NCBI RefSeq assembly: GCF_007556815.1 | Contig: NZ_CP041743.1 | Span: 868,001 to 932,000 of the forward strand | Direction: 5' to 3' | Source: Paraburkholderia megapolitana | GTDB taxonomy: Bacteria; Pseudomonadota; Gammaproteobacteria; Burkholderiales; Burkholderiaceae | Length of the DNA: 64,000 nt | Shown: piece by piece, positions 51,824 to 61,240 of the stretch | Layout: each line of letters starts with the position of its first letter | Numbering within the stretch: position 1 is the stretch's first letter | Translations under genes and position numbers: made by a program | The notes under the pieces: generated by a model | Seen by the model: only the letters and a program-made list of their open reading frames with translations | Told to the model about the DNA's origin: nothing | Databases searched by the model: none

Positions 51824-51872
51824 AAGCTTCTCCTTTTCATAAAGACATCGTCGTCTCGTTGCTCATTACGAG

Positions 51873-52634
51873 TCACAACCAGCCGGGTGCATAAGCGCGG
51901 ATGAAGAAAACCACCGTGATGCATGCGGTGAGCAACAAGGTCCCCGCGCGAATGATGGCCACCGGTGCACGTCGACCGATCTGCGCGCCGCCATAACCGC
52001 CCGCGATCGCCGCGACCAGCATGACGAGCGTCTCGGGCCAGTGCACGACGTGCGCGACGATAAAGATCAGTACCGCCATCGAGTTGGCCGCACTCACTAG
52101 TAACGTTCGCGGCGCACTCAGACGTTTCAGATCGCTACTGTCGAGCAGCCCCCAGACGGCGATCATCATGATGCCGACCGCGCCACCGAAGTAACCGCCA
52201 TAAATACCGAGCGCGAACTGCACGGCCAGAACAACCGACGGACGGATCGTCCAGCGGCTACGCATCTGCTCGCCGAGGCGACGCCCAAAGGCAAGCGCGA
52301 GGCTCGCAAGCAGAAGCAGCCAGGGAAGCACGAAGTTAAAGGCCTTCGGCGATGTGTACAGCAACAGGACAGCGCCGAGCGCGCCGCCCGCCAGCGTCAT
52401 GACCAGCAGCGGCCGCAGCGAAACGGCACCAACCGGCCCGAGCCCATCGCGATAGGCCCATGCGCTCGCAAGGCCACCGGGGAACAACGCGACGGTGCTC
52501 GATGCATTCGCCTGAACCGATGGCACGCCCGCAAAAATCAATGCGGGAAGGCTCACGAACGAGCCGCCGCCCGCGAGCGCATTCATGGCTCCAGCGATAA
52601 AACCAGCCCCAGCGACGAGTAAAAGTGAGTTCAT
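51873..52634 (-). CDS. TSUP (TauE/SafE) family sulfite/sulfonate exporter-like protein
   Basis: A 253-residue inner-membrane protein with about eight hydrophobic helices. The GAMNALAGGGSFVSLPALIFAG N-terminal motif and its counterpart GIYGGYFGGAVGIMMIA in the second half are diagnostic of TauE/SafE transporters. They export sulfite or organosulfonates, or import sulfur anions; the substrate is not readable. The LysR gene is divergent (82 bp between start codons) and is its likely regulator. Confidence 0.9.
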   Translation of the reverse strand: MNSLLLVAGAGFIAGAMNALAGGGSFVSLPALIFAGVPSVQANASSTVALFPGGLASAWAYRDGLGPVGAVSLRPLLVMTLAGGALGAVLLLYTSPKAFNFVLPWLLLLASLALAFGRRLGEQMRSRWTIRPSVVLAVQFALGIYGGYFGGAVGIMMIAVWGLLDSSDLKRLSAPRTLLVSAANSMAVLIFIVAHVVHWPETLVMLVAAIAGGYGGAQIGRRAPVAIIRAGTLLLTACITVVFFIRAYAPGWL

Positions 52635-52716
52635 GCGCCGATCCTAAGGACAAACATCGGCTTTCACAATCTGGCAATTCCAATGCTAGACTTCGCGAAA
52701 ACCGAAGGGATCGACG

Positions 52717-53622
52717 ATGCGATTCGACCTCACCGACATGCGCTTATTCCTGACCGTGGTCGAACACGGCAGCCTCACCCAGGGCGCTCAGGCGATGAAC
52801 CTGGCCCTCGCCTCCGTGAGCGAGCGTATCTCCGGCATGGAATCCGCACTCGGTGCGCCGTTGCTCGAACGGACCCGCCGGGGCATCCGTCCCACCGCAG
52901 CCGGCGAGGCGCTGATCCGGCATGCCCGCCTGATTCTTGGGAACGTGGAGCAGATGCGCGGCGAGCTGCGTGCGTACGCAACCGGGCTCAAGGGCCGCGT
53001 GGGTTTGCTGTCGAATACCGCGGCACTCGCCGCGTTCGTGCCGCAGCAGTTGCGCCGCTTTCTGGCCGCCTACCCCGACCTCTCCGTCGACCTCGACGAG
53101 CGCCCCAGCAACGAGATCGTGCTGGCGATCGCCGAAGGCCGCGCCGACGTCGGCATCGTCGCCGACATTGCGGATCTCGCGATGCTGCAAACCCATCTGA
53201 TCGCGCAAGATCAGCTCATGGTCGTGGCAGGCAAAGACCATCGCATCGCGTCGCAGGAGCGGGTGGCGTTTGCCGACATCGTCGACGAAGCATTCGTGGG
53301 GATCAAGGACACGGCGCTGGAAATCCATCTGGCGGAACGGGCGTCCCGCCTGGGCCGGCAGATCAACTATCGCGTGCAGCTTAGAAACGTGGAGCAGGTC
53401 GGGATGTTCGTCGAAGCGGGCATCGGTCTCGCGATTCTCTCCAAAGCGTTTGTCGGCGAGCTACGCCGTCCAGGTCTTGCCGTCCTGCCGATTCTCGACC
53501 CATGGGCATCGCGCCAGCTTCATCTATGTGTCCGCGATTTCGCGGCGCTCACGCCGCAAGCGGGGCTGCTCGTGCAGCATCTGCTGGATGCGGGCACGTC
53601 GCCGGACGGCAAGCCGGCATAG
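52717..53622 (+). CDS. LysR-family transcriptional regulator
   Basis: A 301-residue regulator. The N-terminal winged HTH (RLFLTVVEHGSLTQGAQAMN, then ERISGMESALGAPLLERTRRG) is followed by the periplasmic-binding-like effector domain (RVGLLSNTAALAAFVP...DVGIVAD). By arrangement it should control the divergent TSUP exporter gene. It is convergent with fabV, 36 bp apart. Confidence 0.92.
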   Translation: MRFDLTDMRLFLTVVEHGSLTQGAQAMNLALASVSERISGMESALGAPLLERTRRGIRPTAAGEALIRHARLILGNVEQMRGELRAYATGLKGRVGLLSNTAALAAFVPQQLRRFLAAYPDLSVDLDERPSNEIVLAIAEGRADVGIVADIADLAMLQTHLIAQDQLMVVAGKDHRIASQERVAFADIVDEAFVGIKDTALEIHLAERASRLGRQINYRVQLRNVEQVGMFVEAGIGLAILSKAFVGELRRPGLAVLPILDPWASRQLHLCVRDFAALTPQAGLLVQHLLDAGTSPDGKPA

Positions 53623-53658
53623 GCCGCGCTCGCCGTTAAACGTTAGCGCCGCTCGGAC

Positions 53659-54849
53659 CTAAACCAGATCGCGAATCGCCACGTCGGGATCCACATCGGC
53701 CTCGTAGTCGATCCCTTCGATCCCGAATCCGAACAGCCGCAAGAACTCCTGCTTGTAGCCCGCGAAGTCCGTGAGTTCGTAGAGGTTGTCGCTTGTTACC
53801 TGGTCCCACAGTTGCAGCACGCGTGCCTGCACCGCGGGATCGAGTTCCTTGTAGTCCGCACGCAGGCGGCCGTCCTGATCGATGTGCGGCGCGTGGCCGG
53901 ACAGACTGTCGCGGTACAGCCCGTAGACCTGCTCGATACAGCCTTCGTGCGTGCCCTGCTCTTTCATCGCGCGGAACAGCAGCGACAGGTAGAGCGGCAT
54001 CATCGGGATCGCTGAACTTGCTTGCGTTACCACCGCCTTCAGCACTGATACGCGTGCATCGCCGTTCACCGCAGCGAGCTTGCTGCGAATCTCGAGCGCG
54101 GCACGGTCCAGGTCTTTCTTTGCCGCTCCGATCGAACCGTCCCAGTAGATATCGTGCGTGATCTTCTCGCCGATATACGTGAAGGCGGTCGTCTTCGCAC
54201 CGTCGGCCAGCACACCGGCTTCGAGCAGCGCGTCGATCCACATCTGCCAGTCCTCGCCGCCCATCACCGCGACCGTACTGTCGATCTCCTGCTGCGTCGC
54301 CGGTTGCAGCAAGCTTTCCTTGATCGCTTCCTTGTCGGTATCGATCGTGCGTACATTGACTTCGCGGCCGATCGGCTTGAGCGTCGAGTTGAACACCTCG
54401 CCGGTTTTGGGGTGCGTGCGCCGCGGCGCCGCGAGACTGTAGATGACCTGATCGACCTGACCGAGATCGCGTTTGATGACATCGATCGTCTGCTGCTTGA
54501 TCGCATCGGAAAAGCCATCGCCGTTGATGCTCTTTGCGTACAGTCCTTTAGCCGCCGCCAGTTGCTGGAACGCGGCCGTGTTGTACCAGCCCGGGCTGCC
54601 TGGCTTGCCATCGCTCGCTGCGCGTTCGAAGAACACACCGAGCGTATCGGCACCGCAGCCGAAGGCGGCCGTAATGCGCGCGGCGAGCCCGTAACCGGTC
54701 GATGCACCGATCACCAGCACCTTCTTCGCGCCATGCGCGATGGGCCCCTGGGCCGTAACGTAATCGACCTGCTCCTTGACGTTGGCTGCGCAGCCAACGG
54801 GATGCGTAGTCACACAGATAAAGCCGCGTACGCGCGGTTTGATGATCAT
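53659..54849 (-). CDS. fabV: Enoyl-[acyl-carrier-protein] reductase FabV (NADH)
   Basis: A 396-residue reductase for the last step of fatty-acid elongation, reducing trans-2-enoyl-ACP or -CoA. The dinucleotide motif [13 protein letters not shown], and the diagnostic Tyr-(X)8-Lys pair in [12 protein letters not shown] (Tyr235, Lys244), agree with characterised FabV proteins in position. Length is as expected (~395-400). FabV is intrinsically insensitive to triclosan, unlike FabI. Start ATG 54849 has GAGG upstream; the open frame extends 15 codons further. The gene is separate from the lrp-like gene (94 bp upstream). Confidence 0.95.
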   Translation of the reverse strand: MIIKPRVRGFICVTTHPVGCAANVKEQVDYVTAQGPIAHGAKKVLVIGASTGYGLAARITAAFGCGADTLGVFFERAASDGKPGSPGWYNTAAFQQLAAAKGLYAKSINGDGFSDAIKQQTIDVIKRDLGQVDQVIYSLAAPRRTHPKTGEVFNSTLKPIGREVNVRTIDTDKEAIKESLLQPATQQEIDSTVAVMGGEDWQMWIDALLEAGVLADGAKTTAFTYIGEKITHDIYWDGSIGAAKKDLDRAALEIRSKLAAVNGDARVSVLKAVVTQASSAIPMMPLYLSLLFRAMKEQGTHEGCIEQVYGLYRDSLSGHAPHIDQDGRLRADYKELDPAVQARVLQLWDQVTSDNLYELTDFAGYKQEFLRLFGFGIEGIDYEADVDPDVAIRDLV

Positions 54850-54943
54850 GACAACCTCGGTAATGAAATGCCCGATGAGTGCAGCACGGTGCACCGCCAG
54901 GCGAGCATTGTAAATGACACGATCTACGGCGAGCGCGGCTGCT

Positions 54944-55429
54944 TCAACTCACTCGCGCTTCCAAACGAATGCGTGCGTTCGCCTCGAACTTCGCGCGATG
55001 CGTCGAGAAAAAAGTCCGCACGTTGCGAATATTCGAAGAGGCACGAAAGAGCCGCCGTGCAAGTTCGTCGTATTCGGGCATATCGGCGACCTCGGCGACG
55101 ACGATGAAGTCCGGTCCCGGCGACACCCGATAGCACTGCGTCACCGCGGGCTCCGCGCAGATATACGTTTCGAAGGCGTCGAGATCTTCCGCAGCCTGGC
55201 GGTCAAGACTTACTTCAACGAGCGCAATCAGCGTCGTGCCGATCTTCGCGTGATCGAGCACCGCGATCTGCCGCGCGATCACTCCGGCTTCCTTGAGATT
55301 GCGCACCCTGCGCAGGCAGGTCGGCGGCGACGCGTGCACACGGCCCGCCAGTTCAAGGTTCGAGACCGACGAATCGGTTTGCAGAATCGCGAGGATCCGT
55401 AGGTCCAGGTCGTCCAGATAGATGGCCAC
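54944..55429 (-). CDS. Lrp/AsnC-family transcriptional regulator
   Basis: A 161-residue feast/famine regulator. The N-terminal HTH ([20 protein letters not shown] and [16 protein letters not shown]) is followed by a RAM/ACT-like ligand domain ([11 protein letters not shown]...[18 protein letters not shown]). It starts at GTG 55429 with GGGAG about 9 nt upstream. It is divergent from glmS; two perfect 13-bp palindromes in the 160-bp gap are probable binding sites for autoregulation. The ligand is likely an amino acid. Confidence 0.92.
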   Translation of the reverse strand: MAIYLDDLDLRILAILQTDSSVSNLELAGRVHASPPTCLRRVRNLKEAGVIARQIAVLDHAKIGTTLIALVEVSLDRQAAEDLDAFETYICAEPAVTQCYRVSPGPDFIVVAEVADMPEYDELARRLFRASSNIRNVRTFFSTHRAKFEANARIRLEARVS

Positions 55430-55454
55430 TTCGTCGGCTCCCGCTGTCGTTTCG

Positions 55455-55529
55455 GATGAAATTAAATTTCATCATGGCTTTGTCGGAACGTCTAGTTTCA
55501 TTTTCATAGAAATTCTGAAATTAAATTTC
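55455..55529. promoter_or_regulatory. Paired AT palindromes between lrp-like gene and glmS
   Basis: GAAATTAAATTTC occurs twice as a perfect palindrome, at 55458-55470 and 55517-55529 (centres 59 bp apart). The first extends to a 19-bp palindrome, 55455-55473. A half-site GAAATTC (55509-55515) precedes the second. Such AT-rich dyads are typical Lrp-family operators; the array could load an Lrp octamer and control both divergent genes. Confidence 0.7.
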
Positions 55530-55589
55530 TCATCAGGCACTCTACCATCGCCTCACCGGGTCCAGCAGGGGCCTTTCTTGAGAAATGCG

Positions 55590-57419
55590 ATGTGTGGAAT
55601 TGTCGGAGCGGTGGCGCAACGGGACATCCTGCCGAACCTGGTCGACGGCCTCAAACGCCTCGAATACCGCGGCTACGATTCGTGCGGCATCGCCGTCTAT
55701 CGCGACCGGCAGTTGCTGCGCGCACGCAGTGTCGATCGGGTGGCGAACCTGCAGGACGACATCGCGAAGCGCGCGCTGTCCGGCTACACGGGCATCGCGC
55801 ATACGCGTTGGGCGACGCATGGAAAGCCCGTCACCGAAAACGCCCATCCGCATTTTTCACCCGATGAGCAAGCGCCGCGCATCGCGCTCTCGCACAACGG
55901 CATCATCGAAAATCACGATGCATTGCGCGCGATGCTGCAAGACCACGGGTATGTCTTCACGAGCCAGACCGACACGGAAGTCATCACGCATCTGATCGAT
56001 CATCTGTACGACGGCGATCTCTTCGAAGCCGTGCAGCAGGCGGTGCGCCAGTTACGCGGCAGCTATGCGATTGCTGTGCTCTGCCGCGACGAACCGCATC
56101 GCGTGGTCGGTGCTCGCGATGGCATGCCGCTCGTGGTCGGCGTCGGTGAAGGCGAAAACTTTCTGGCTTCCGATGCGATTGCGCTGTCGAACGTCACGGA
56201 CCGGATCGTCTACCTGGAAAACGGCGACGTCGTCGATGCGCAGCTGTATCGCTACGCGATTGCGGATGCGCAGGGTCGCCGCACCGAGCGCCCGGTGCAT
56301 ACAGTGGCCGCACATAGCGGTGCCGCCGATCTCGGCCTCTATCGCTACTACATGCAGAAGGAAATTTTCGAGCAGCCGCGCGCCGTGAGCGATACGCTGC
56401 AGGACATCACGTCGATCATGCCCGAGCTGTTCGGCGACTCCGCGTGGCGCGTGCTGAACAGCGTCGATTCCGTGCTACTGCTCGCGTGCGGCGGAAGTTA
56501 CCACGCCGCGCTGACGGCGCGTTACTGGATCGAGAGTCTGGCGCGGTTGCCCGTCAGCGTCGAGATTGCCAGCGAATACCGCTATCGCGACGGCGTGCCG
56601 AATCCGAACACGCTGGTCGTCGCGGTATCGCAAAGCGGAGAAACCGCGGACGTGCTTGGCGCGATGCAGGTGGCGAAGCAGCAAGGTATGCATCACACGC
56701 TCGCGATCTGCAATGTGCCGAGCAGCGCTTTAGCTCGCGAATGCGCATTGACGTTCTTCACGCGCGCCGGCATCGAGATCGGTGTCGCTTCGACGAAAGC
56801 TTTTACGACGCAGCTCGTTGCGCTGTTTCTGCTCGCGCTCACGTTGGCCCAGGTACGCGGACGACTTTCCGACGAGGATGAACAGCAGCATCTCCGCGCG
56901 CTTCGGCATCTGCCCGACGCGATGACGAAGGTGCTTGCGCTGGAACCGCAGATGATAGCGTGGGCCGAAGAGCTGACGCGCAAGCAGAACATTCTTTTTC
57001 TCGGGCGCGGCATGCACTATCCCATCGCGATGGAAGGTGCGCTGAAGATGAAGGAGATTTCCTACATTCACGCGGAAGCGTATGCAGCCGGTGAATTGAA
57101 GCACGGTCCGCTTGCATTGGTTAGCGACGAGATGCCGGTGGTCGCGGTTGCGCCTAACAATGCGCTGATCGAGAAACTCAAGTCGAACATGCATGAGGTC
57201 AGTGCGCGTAGCGGGAAGCTGTTTGTCTTTGCTGATATCGACTGTGGGATTTCGCCGGGGCCGGGGATCGAGGTGATTCGGCTCACCGAATACTACGGGC
57301 CGCTGTCTCCGATCCTGCATACGATTCCGATGCAGTTGCTGGCTTTTCATGCGGCGCTTGCAAGGGGGACGGATATTGATAAGCCGAGAAATTTGGCGAA
57401 ATCGGTGACGGTTGAGTAG
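55590..57419 (+). CDS. glmS: Glutamine-fructose-6-phosphate transaminase (isomerising)
   Basis: A 609-residue cytoplasmic enzyme that makes glucosamine-6-phosphate, the first committed step to UDP-GlcNAc for peptidoglycan and lipopolysaccharide. The catalytic cysteine follows the start Met ([12 protein letters not shown]), defining ATG 55590. The glutaminase domain continues with [20 protein letters not shown] and [10 protein letters not shown]. Two SIS sugar isomerase domains follow ([23 protein letters not shown]; later [39 protein letters not shown]), and the family C-terminus LAKSVTVE is intact. The position behind an Lrp-type regulator with palindromic sites suggests amino-acid-linked control. 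No glmU is nearby, so this may be an additional copy. Confidence 0.96.
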   Translation: MCGIVGAVAQRDILPNLVDGLKRLEYRGYDSCGIAVYRDRQLLRARSVDRVANLQDDIAKRALSGYTGIAHTRWATHGKPVTENAHPHFSPDEQAPRIALSHNGIIENHDALRAMLQDHGYVFTSQTDTEVITHLIDHLYDGDLFEAVQQAVRQLRGSYAIAVLCRDEPHRVVGARDGMPLVVGVGEGENFLASDAIALSNVTDRIVYLENGDVVDAQLYRYAIADAQGRRTERPVHTVAAHSGAADLGLYRYYMQKEIFEQPRAVSDTLQDITSIMPELFGDSAWRVLNSVDSVLLLACGGSYHAALTARYWIESLARLPVSVEIASEYRYRDGVPNPNTLVVAVSQSGETADVLGAMQVAKQQGMHHTLAICNVPSSALARECALTFFTRAGIEIGVASTKAFTTQLVALFLLALTLAQVRGRLSDEDEQQHLRALRHLPDAMTKVLALEPQMIAWAEELTRKQNILFLGRGMHYPIAMEGALKMKEISYIHAEAYAAGELKHGPLALVSDEMPVVAVAPNNALIEKLKSNMHEVSARSGKLFVFADIDCGISPGPGIEVIRLTEYYGPLSPILHTIPMQLLAFHAALARGTDIDKPRNLAKSVTVE

Positions 57420-57515
57420 CGGGGTTGTTGAACTGGAACCCGTGTTCGTAATACCTGTGTCCGATCAAAATACTGCCCGGTTCGAAACTTTATTATCACG
57501 AGCTATTCGTTCAGG

Positions 57516-57863
57516 TCAGGTATCTGCCTCACAAGATACTTCAACACTGCTCCGCGCGATGCGTGCCGAAGCGCTGTAGTCGTAGTTCGGCGGAGCTTCG
57601 GGATTAACTGGTTTCTTCGTTGGCACTTCGTCCAGATAGCGGCTCAACATCACGCGCATTTCCCGGCCGTCGATGACTTTGGCACGCTTCAGCGCGATGA
57701 TCAGTTTCTCGGTTTCATCGGGCACGACTTCATCGTCAGCGAGCTTCGTGATCACCTGCGCGAGTGCGCTGCTGCCAGTCCTGACATACTGGATGCCATG
57801 CCGCTTCGCCAATTCGGCGACGAAAGCCTGTAAACCGCTCTTCGGAATCTCCTGAAGACTCAT
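57516..57863 (-). CDS. Conserved-looking small protein of unknown function
   Basis: A 115-residue soluble protein with no recognised domain. The N-terminal ~85 residues look like a compact helical domain (SGLQAFVAELAKRHGIQYV, VITKLADDEVVPDETEKLIIALKRAKVIDGREM). The C-terminal tail is Pro-rich (PTKKPVNPEAPPNYDYSASAR). I start at ATG 57863, preceded by GAAGGGGG; ATG 57893 is also possible. Codon use fits the neighbourhood. It stands alone between glmS and a DUF2164 gene. Confidence 0.7.
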   Translation of the reverse strand: MSLQEIPKSGLQAFVAELAKRHGIQYVRTGSSALAQVITKLADDEVVPDETEKLIIALKRAKVIDGREMRVMLSRYLDEVPTKKPVNPEAPPNYDYSASARIARSSVEVSCEADT

Positions 57864-57991
57864 TCCAACCCCCTTCGACTCGTACTGCATCATACCGTAG
57901 CCGGTTACGCCGTCAATCGTTGCGGCCTACGCTAATCGATGGGCTAATAGCTCGTGAGAATGAAGTTTCGAACCGAGAGGAAAGCAAACCC

Positions 57992-58255
57992 CTACCGCTT
58001 CCGCTCATACTTCTTCCAGTACCCAAACGCCTCTTCATGGCACTCCAGATCCAGCTCTGACACACGCGCCTGCAAGCGTTCCTGCGCATCCTGAATCGCA
58101 ATGTTGTAAATCACCGGCCCAAGCTCTTCCACGAAGAAATTCAGCAACGCCCCCGCCTGGATATTACCGATGCGTTCCTCATGATTCTCATCGAAATACC
58201 GCTGGATAGATGCGATGGCTTCCTTGCGTACGTCCTTGTCCAGTTCAATCGTCAT
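57992..58255 (-). CDS. DUF2164 family protein
   Basis: An 87-residue cytoplasmic protein matching the DUF2164 pattern: IELDKDVRKEAIASIQRYF, the IGNIQAGALLNFFVEELGPVIYN core, and the C-terminal FGYWKKYERKR. Function is unknown in all organisms where it occurs. It is transcribed alone. The LysR gene on the same strand ends 98 bp upstream of its start. Confidence 0.85.
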   Translation of the reverse strand: MTIELDKDVRKEAIASIQRYFDENHEERIGNIQAGALLNFFVEELGPVIYNIAIQDAQERLQARVSELDLECHEEAFGYWKKYERKR

Positions 58256-58352
58256 GGCGTAGTGGCTCCGTTGTTACAAGGGCTGATGACATAGAAGCGC
58301 GCAAGGCCGACGCGTCGCTCCGATAAATCGATTATGCCGCAGCCAACTCGCC

Positions 58353-59252
58353 TCACATCGCGCCGAACAACGCCGTCACCCAGTCGACGAACACCCGCAC
58401 CTTGGTGCTATATCGACGGCTAGGCGGATACGCCACGTACACATCAAGTGGATCGGGCCGCCACTCAGTGAGAACAGGCACCAGTTTCTTCTGCCTGATA
58501 AACGGTCGCGCCATGAAGTCCAGCGTGTGCACGATGCCGAGCCCCGCAAGCGCCGTCGCAAGATGCGCATTGCTTTCGCTGACGATCACATCGTTGCGCA
58601 CCCGGTCGAGCGTCAACACCTCATCGCCGCGACGGAAGGCAAGCCGCTGCGTCACGCCACTGCTTGCCGAGAAATAGCCGACAACAGGCATGTCCTTATC
58701 GACGATGTCGCGGGGATGCTTCGGCGTTCCGTACTTCGCCAGACACGCCGGCGTCGCACAGGTCGTCCATGCAAGCCCGCCGATCCGATGCGTGATCAGA
58801 CCGGGATCGTCCGCCGTGCTGCGAATCGCGCAGTCGATGTTCTCCGCAATGAGATCGGCAGTCCGGTCCGTCACACTCAATTGCACCTGGATGTCCGGAT
58901 ATCGCTCGCGAAACGCCGGCAAGGCAGGAATCACGATGCCGCTCGCGACCGACCCGCCCGTGTCGACCCTGAGTGCGCCGCGCGGATTTGCCTGAGCACG
59001 GCCCAACGTCGCTTCGATGTCGTCGAGTTCGCTGAGCAGGTGGCGGGTGCGTTCGTAATAAGCGGCGCCATCGGTCGTTACGCTGACGCTTCTCGTGCTG
59101 CGCTCCAGCAGCTTCACGCCGAGATGCGTTTCGAGCGATTTGATCCACTTGCTCACCGTGGCATTGGGCATTTTCAGCGAGAGCGCAGCTCGTCCGAAAC
59201 CACCCGTTTCAACGACGCGGGCAAAAATGCGGATAGCCTGCAGATGATCCAT
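58353..59252 (-). CDS. LysR-family transcriptional regulator
   Basis: A 299-residue regulator. MDHLQAIRIFARVVETGGFGRAA begins the winged HTH typical of the large CrgA-like LysR subgroup in Burkholderia; the effector domain ends PSRRYSTKVRVFVDWV. I start at ATG 59252, the family N-terminus; the open frame extends 12 codons further. It is divergent from an SDR gene with 137 bp between starts, the usual arrangement for its target. Confidence 0.92.
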   Translation of the reverse strand: MDHLQAIRIFARVVETGGFGRAALSLKMPNATVSKWIKSLETHLGVKLLERSTRSVSVTTDGAAYYERTRHLLSELDDIEATLGRAQANPRGALRVDTGGSVASGIVIPALPAFRERYPDIQVQLSVTDRTADLIAENIDCAIRSTADDPGLITHRIGGLAWTTCATPACLAKYGTPKHPRDIVDKDMPVVGYFSASSGVTQRLAFRRGDEVLTLDRVRNDVIVSESNAHLATALAGLGIVHTLDFMARPFIRQKKLVPVLTEWRPDPLDVYVAYPPSRRYSTKVRVFVDWVTALFGAM

Positions 59253-59389
59253 CGGTTCGACTCCAGAATGACACGCGATGGCTTCCATTATTCACATCTG
59301 TGCACAAAGAATCCACAGATAGCCTATTTATATCCGTATGTGTTTTCAATAAGCTGCAGTTATTGAATCAGGCCGCAAGGAGGCCACTC

Positions 59390-60172
59390 ATGACTGCTTC
59401 GCTCTACACCAACATCCACACGACAAAACACGCCGGCAAGGTTGCACTCATCACCGGCGGCAGCACCGGTATCGGTCTCGCTACGGCAAAGCGTCTCGCT
59501 CGCGAGGGCGCGACGGTGTTCATCACCGGCCGACGCGAGGCAGAGCTCGAGGCCGCGGTGGCGGAAATCGGCCATGGCGCCACGGCGATTCGTGGCGACA
59601 TCTCGGTAGCAGCCGATCTCGAACGCATCGTGAAGGTCGTATCGTCGGCTCGCGAAAGAATCGACATCCTGTTCGCCAACGCCGGCGGCGGCGAATTCGT
59701 GCCGCTTGGCGAGATCACCGAAGCGCAATTCGACAAGTATGTCGGCATCAACATGAAAGGCACGTTGTTCACTGTGCAAAGCGCGTTGCCGTTCATGCCG
59801 GCCGGAAGCGCAATCGTGATTACCGGTTCGATCACATCGGTGCAAGGTGTGCCGGCATTCGGTGTCTATGCGGCCACCAAGGCAGCCTTGCGCTCGTTTG
59901 CGCGCACGTGGTCGTCGGATCTCAAAGGACGCAACATCCGCGTCAATGTAGTCGCGCCCGGCGTGATCCCCACACCTGCGTATAAGACCGAGCTCAAGAT
60001 GACCGATGAGCAGATCGAGGCCTACAGCCAGCAAATGTCCGCAACGACACCGCTTGGCCGCGTCGGCACCACCGACGAAATCGCGAAGGCCGTGTCCTTT
60101 CTCGCCTCCGACGATGCGAGCTATGTCACCGGTATCGAGTTGTTCGTCGACGGTGGCCTCGTACAGGTGTAA
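59390..60172 (+). CDS. Short-chain dehydrogenase/reductase, LysR-divergent
   Basis: A 260-residue classical SDR: TGGSTGIGLATAKRLAREGA, NAGGGEF, serine in TGSITSVQG, active-site YAATK and C-terminal LFVDGGLVQV. AAGGAGG precedes ATG 59390; the frame continues upstream through the LysR promoter region and is not used. Two SnoaL-like genes follow (57 and 35 bp gaps), so the three probably form an operon acting on one small ketone, alcohol or aromatic compound. Confidence 0.92.
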   Translation: MTASLYTNIHTTKHAGKVALITGGSTGIGLATAKRLAREGATVFITGRREAELEAAVAEIGHGATAIRGDISVAADLERIVKVVSSARERIDILFANAGGGEFVPLGEITEAQFDKYVGINMKGTLFTVQSALPFMPAGSAIVITGSITSVQGVPAFGVYAATKAALRSFARTWSSDLKGRNIRVNVVAPGVIPTPAYKTELKMTDEQIEAYSQQMSATTPLGRVGTTDEIAKAVSFLASDDASYVTGIELFVDGGLVQV

Positions 60173-60228
60173 TCGATCAACACGCCGCGCTTATCTGCAC
60201 ATAAGCGCGGCACCAACGGAAAAACATC

Positions 60229-60639
60229 ATGAGTTCAGCCGAGAACCTTCGCCTCGCCCAGCAGTTCCTTGAAAAAATGGGCTCGGGCGCGAGCGCCGAT
60301 GAGATCGCCGCGTTGTGTACATCCGATCTCGACTTCAACATTCCGGGCGACACAGGCGTGCTGCCGTGGGTCGGTCACAAGAAAGGTCGCGAGGCCATGT
60401 TCGATTTCGTAAGCGGCATACGCGCCTCGGTCGAAAGTGTCAGTTTCAGCATTCAGGACGTACTTGCAAGTGACGGTCGCGCTGTCATCCTCGGCCACCT
60501 GCAATCGCGGATCAAAGCCACCGGAAAGCTGATCGACACCGCATTTGCATTCGTACTGACATTCTCCCCCGAGGGAAAGATCGCGAGCTTTCTGATGTTC
60601 GAAGACAGCTTCGCTGTATCCGCAGCGGCCCGACATTGA
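60229..60639 (+). CDS. SnoaL-like / NTF2-fold protein 1
   Basis: A 136-residue cone-shaped-fold protein of the ketosteroid isomerase/SnoaL superfamily. LAQQFLEKMGSGASADEIAALCTSDLDFNIPGDTG, GREAMFDFVSGI and IDTAFAFVLTFSPEGKIASFLMFEDS are the typical helix-strand pattern. Members isomerise, dehydrate or simply bind small hydrophobic molecules. No catalytic residue can be assigned with certainty. Second gene of the SDR cluster. Confidence 0.85.
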   Translation: MSSAENLRLAQQFLEKMGSGASADEIAALCTSDLDFNIPGDTGVLPWVGHKKGREAMFDFVSGIRASVESVSFSIQDVLASDGRAVILGHLQSRIKATGKLIDTAFAFVLTFSPEGKIASFLMFEDSFAVSAAARH

Positions 60640-60673
60640 CAGCAGAACCTCCGACTACGCAAAGGAATCCGCG

Positions 60674-61027
60674 ATGCCCTTCACAGTGAACGAACTTCTC
60701 AAACGAAACCTGCTCGGCATCTTCGGCGAGCGCAATGCCGCAGCACGCATGGCGGAACTGAAAGCCATCTGGCAGCCTGACGGTGTGTTCGTCGATCCGG
60801 ATGGTCGACATGTCGGCATCGACGCGATCGACCGCCGGGTTGCGCAGCTACAGGCAAGATTCCTCGGTTTCAATTTTGTCGAACGTGGAGATGTTCAGGC
60901 CATGCATGGCGTTGGGCGCGTCGCATGGGGCTATGGGCCTGAAGAGAATCCGGCCACCGTGACCGGCGTCGACGTCGCCGTCACCCGCGACGGCAAGATT
61001 CATGAGCTATACGTGTTTCTGGATTGA
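60674..61027 (+). CDS. SnoaL-like / NTF2-fold protein 2
   Basis: A 117-residue NTF2-fold protein: MPFTVNELLKRNLLGIFGERNAA, ELKAIWQPDGVFVDPDGRHVG, and the terminal strand GKIHELYVFLD. It resembles nuclear transport factor 2-like proteins found beside reductases. AAAGGAATCC precedes ATG 60674. It is only distantly similar to its neighbour; the two could form a heteromer, which is inference. The 213 bp to the next gene holds nothing recognisable. Confidence 0.83.
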   Translation: MPFTVNELLKRNLLGIFGERNAAARMAELKAIWQPDGVFVDPDGRHVGIDAIDRRVAQLQARFLGFNFVERGDVQAMHGVGRVAWGYGPEENPATVTGVDVAVTRDGKIHELYVFLD

Positions 61028-61240
61028 CGACCTGCACTCGTCATAGAGACATCTTCCGCCGCGCCGGGTGACACCGTTCGCTCGTACGTTACCCGCGTCG
61101 CAAGCATCATCGTCGTACGCCCCGGTTTTGCACCGCCGCGGGGTTGCTGATAGCATCGGACGGCATCCGTCACCTTGCGGACGCGCTGCCATCCGATCAT
61201 CGCATCCGCACGCTTTTGTCCTTCCCGCCCGGCGCCGACC

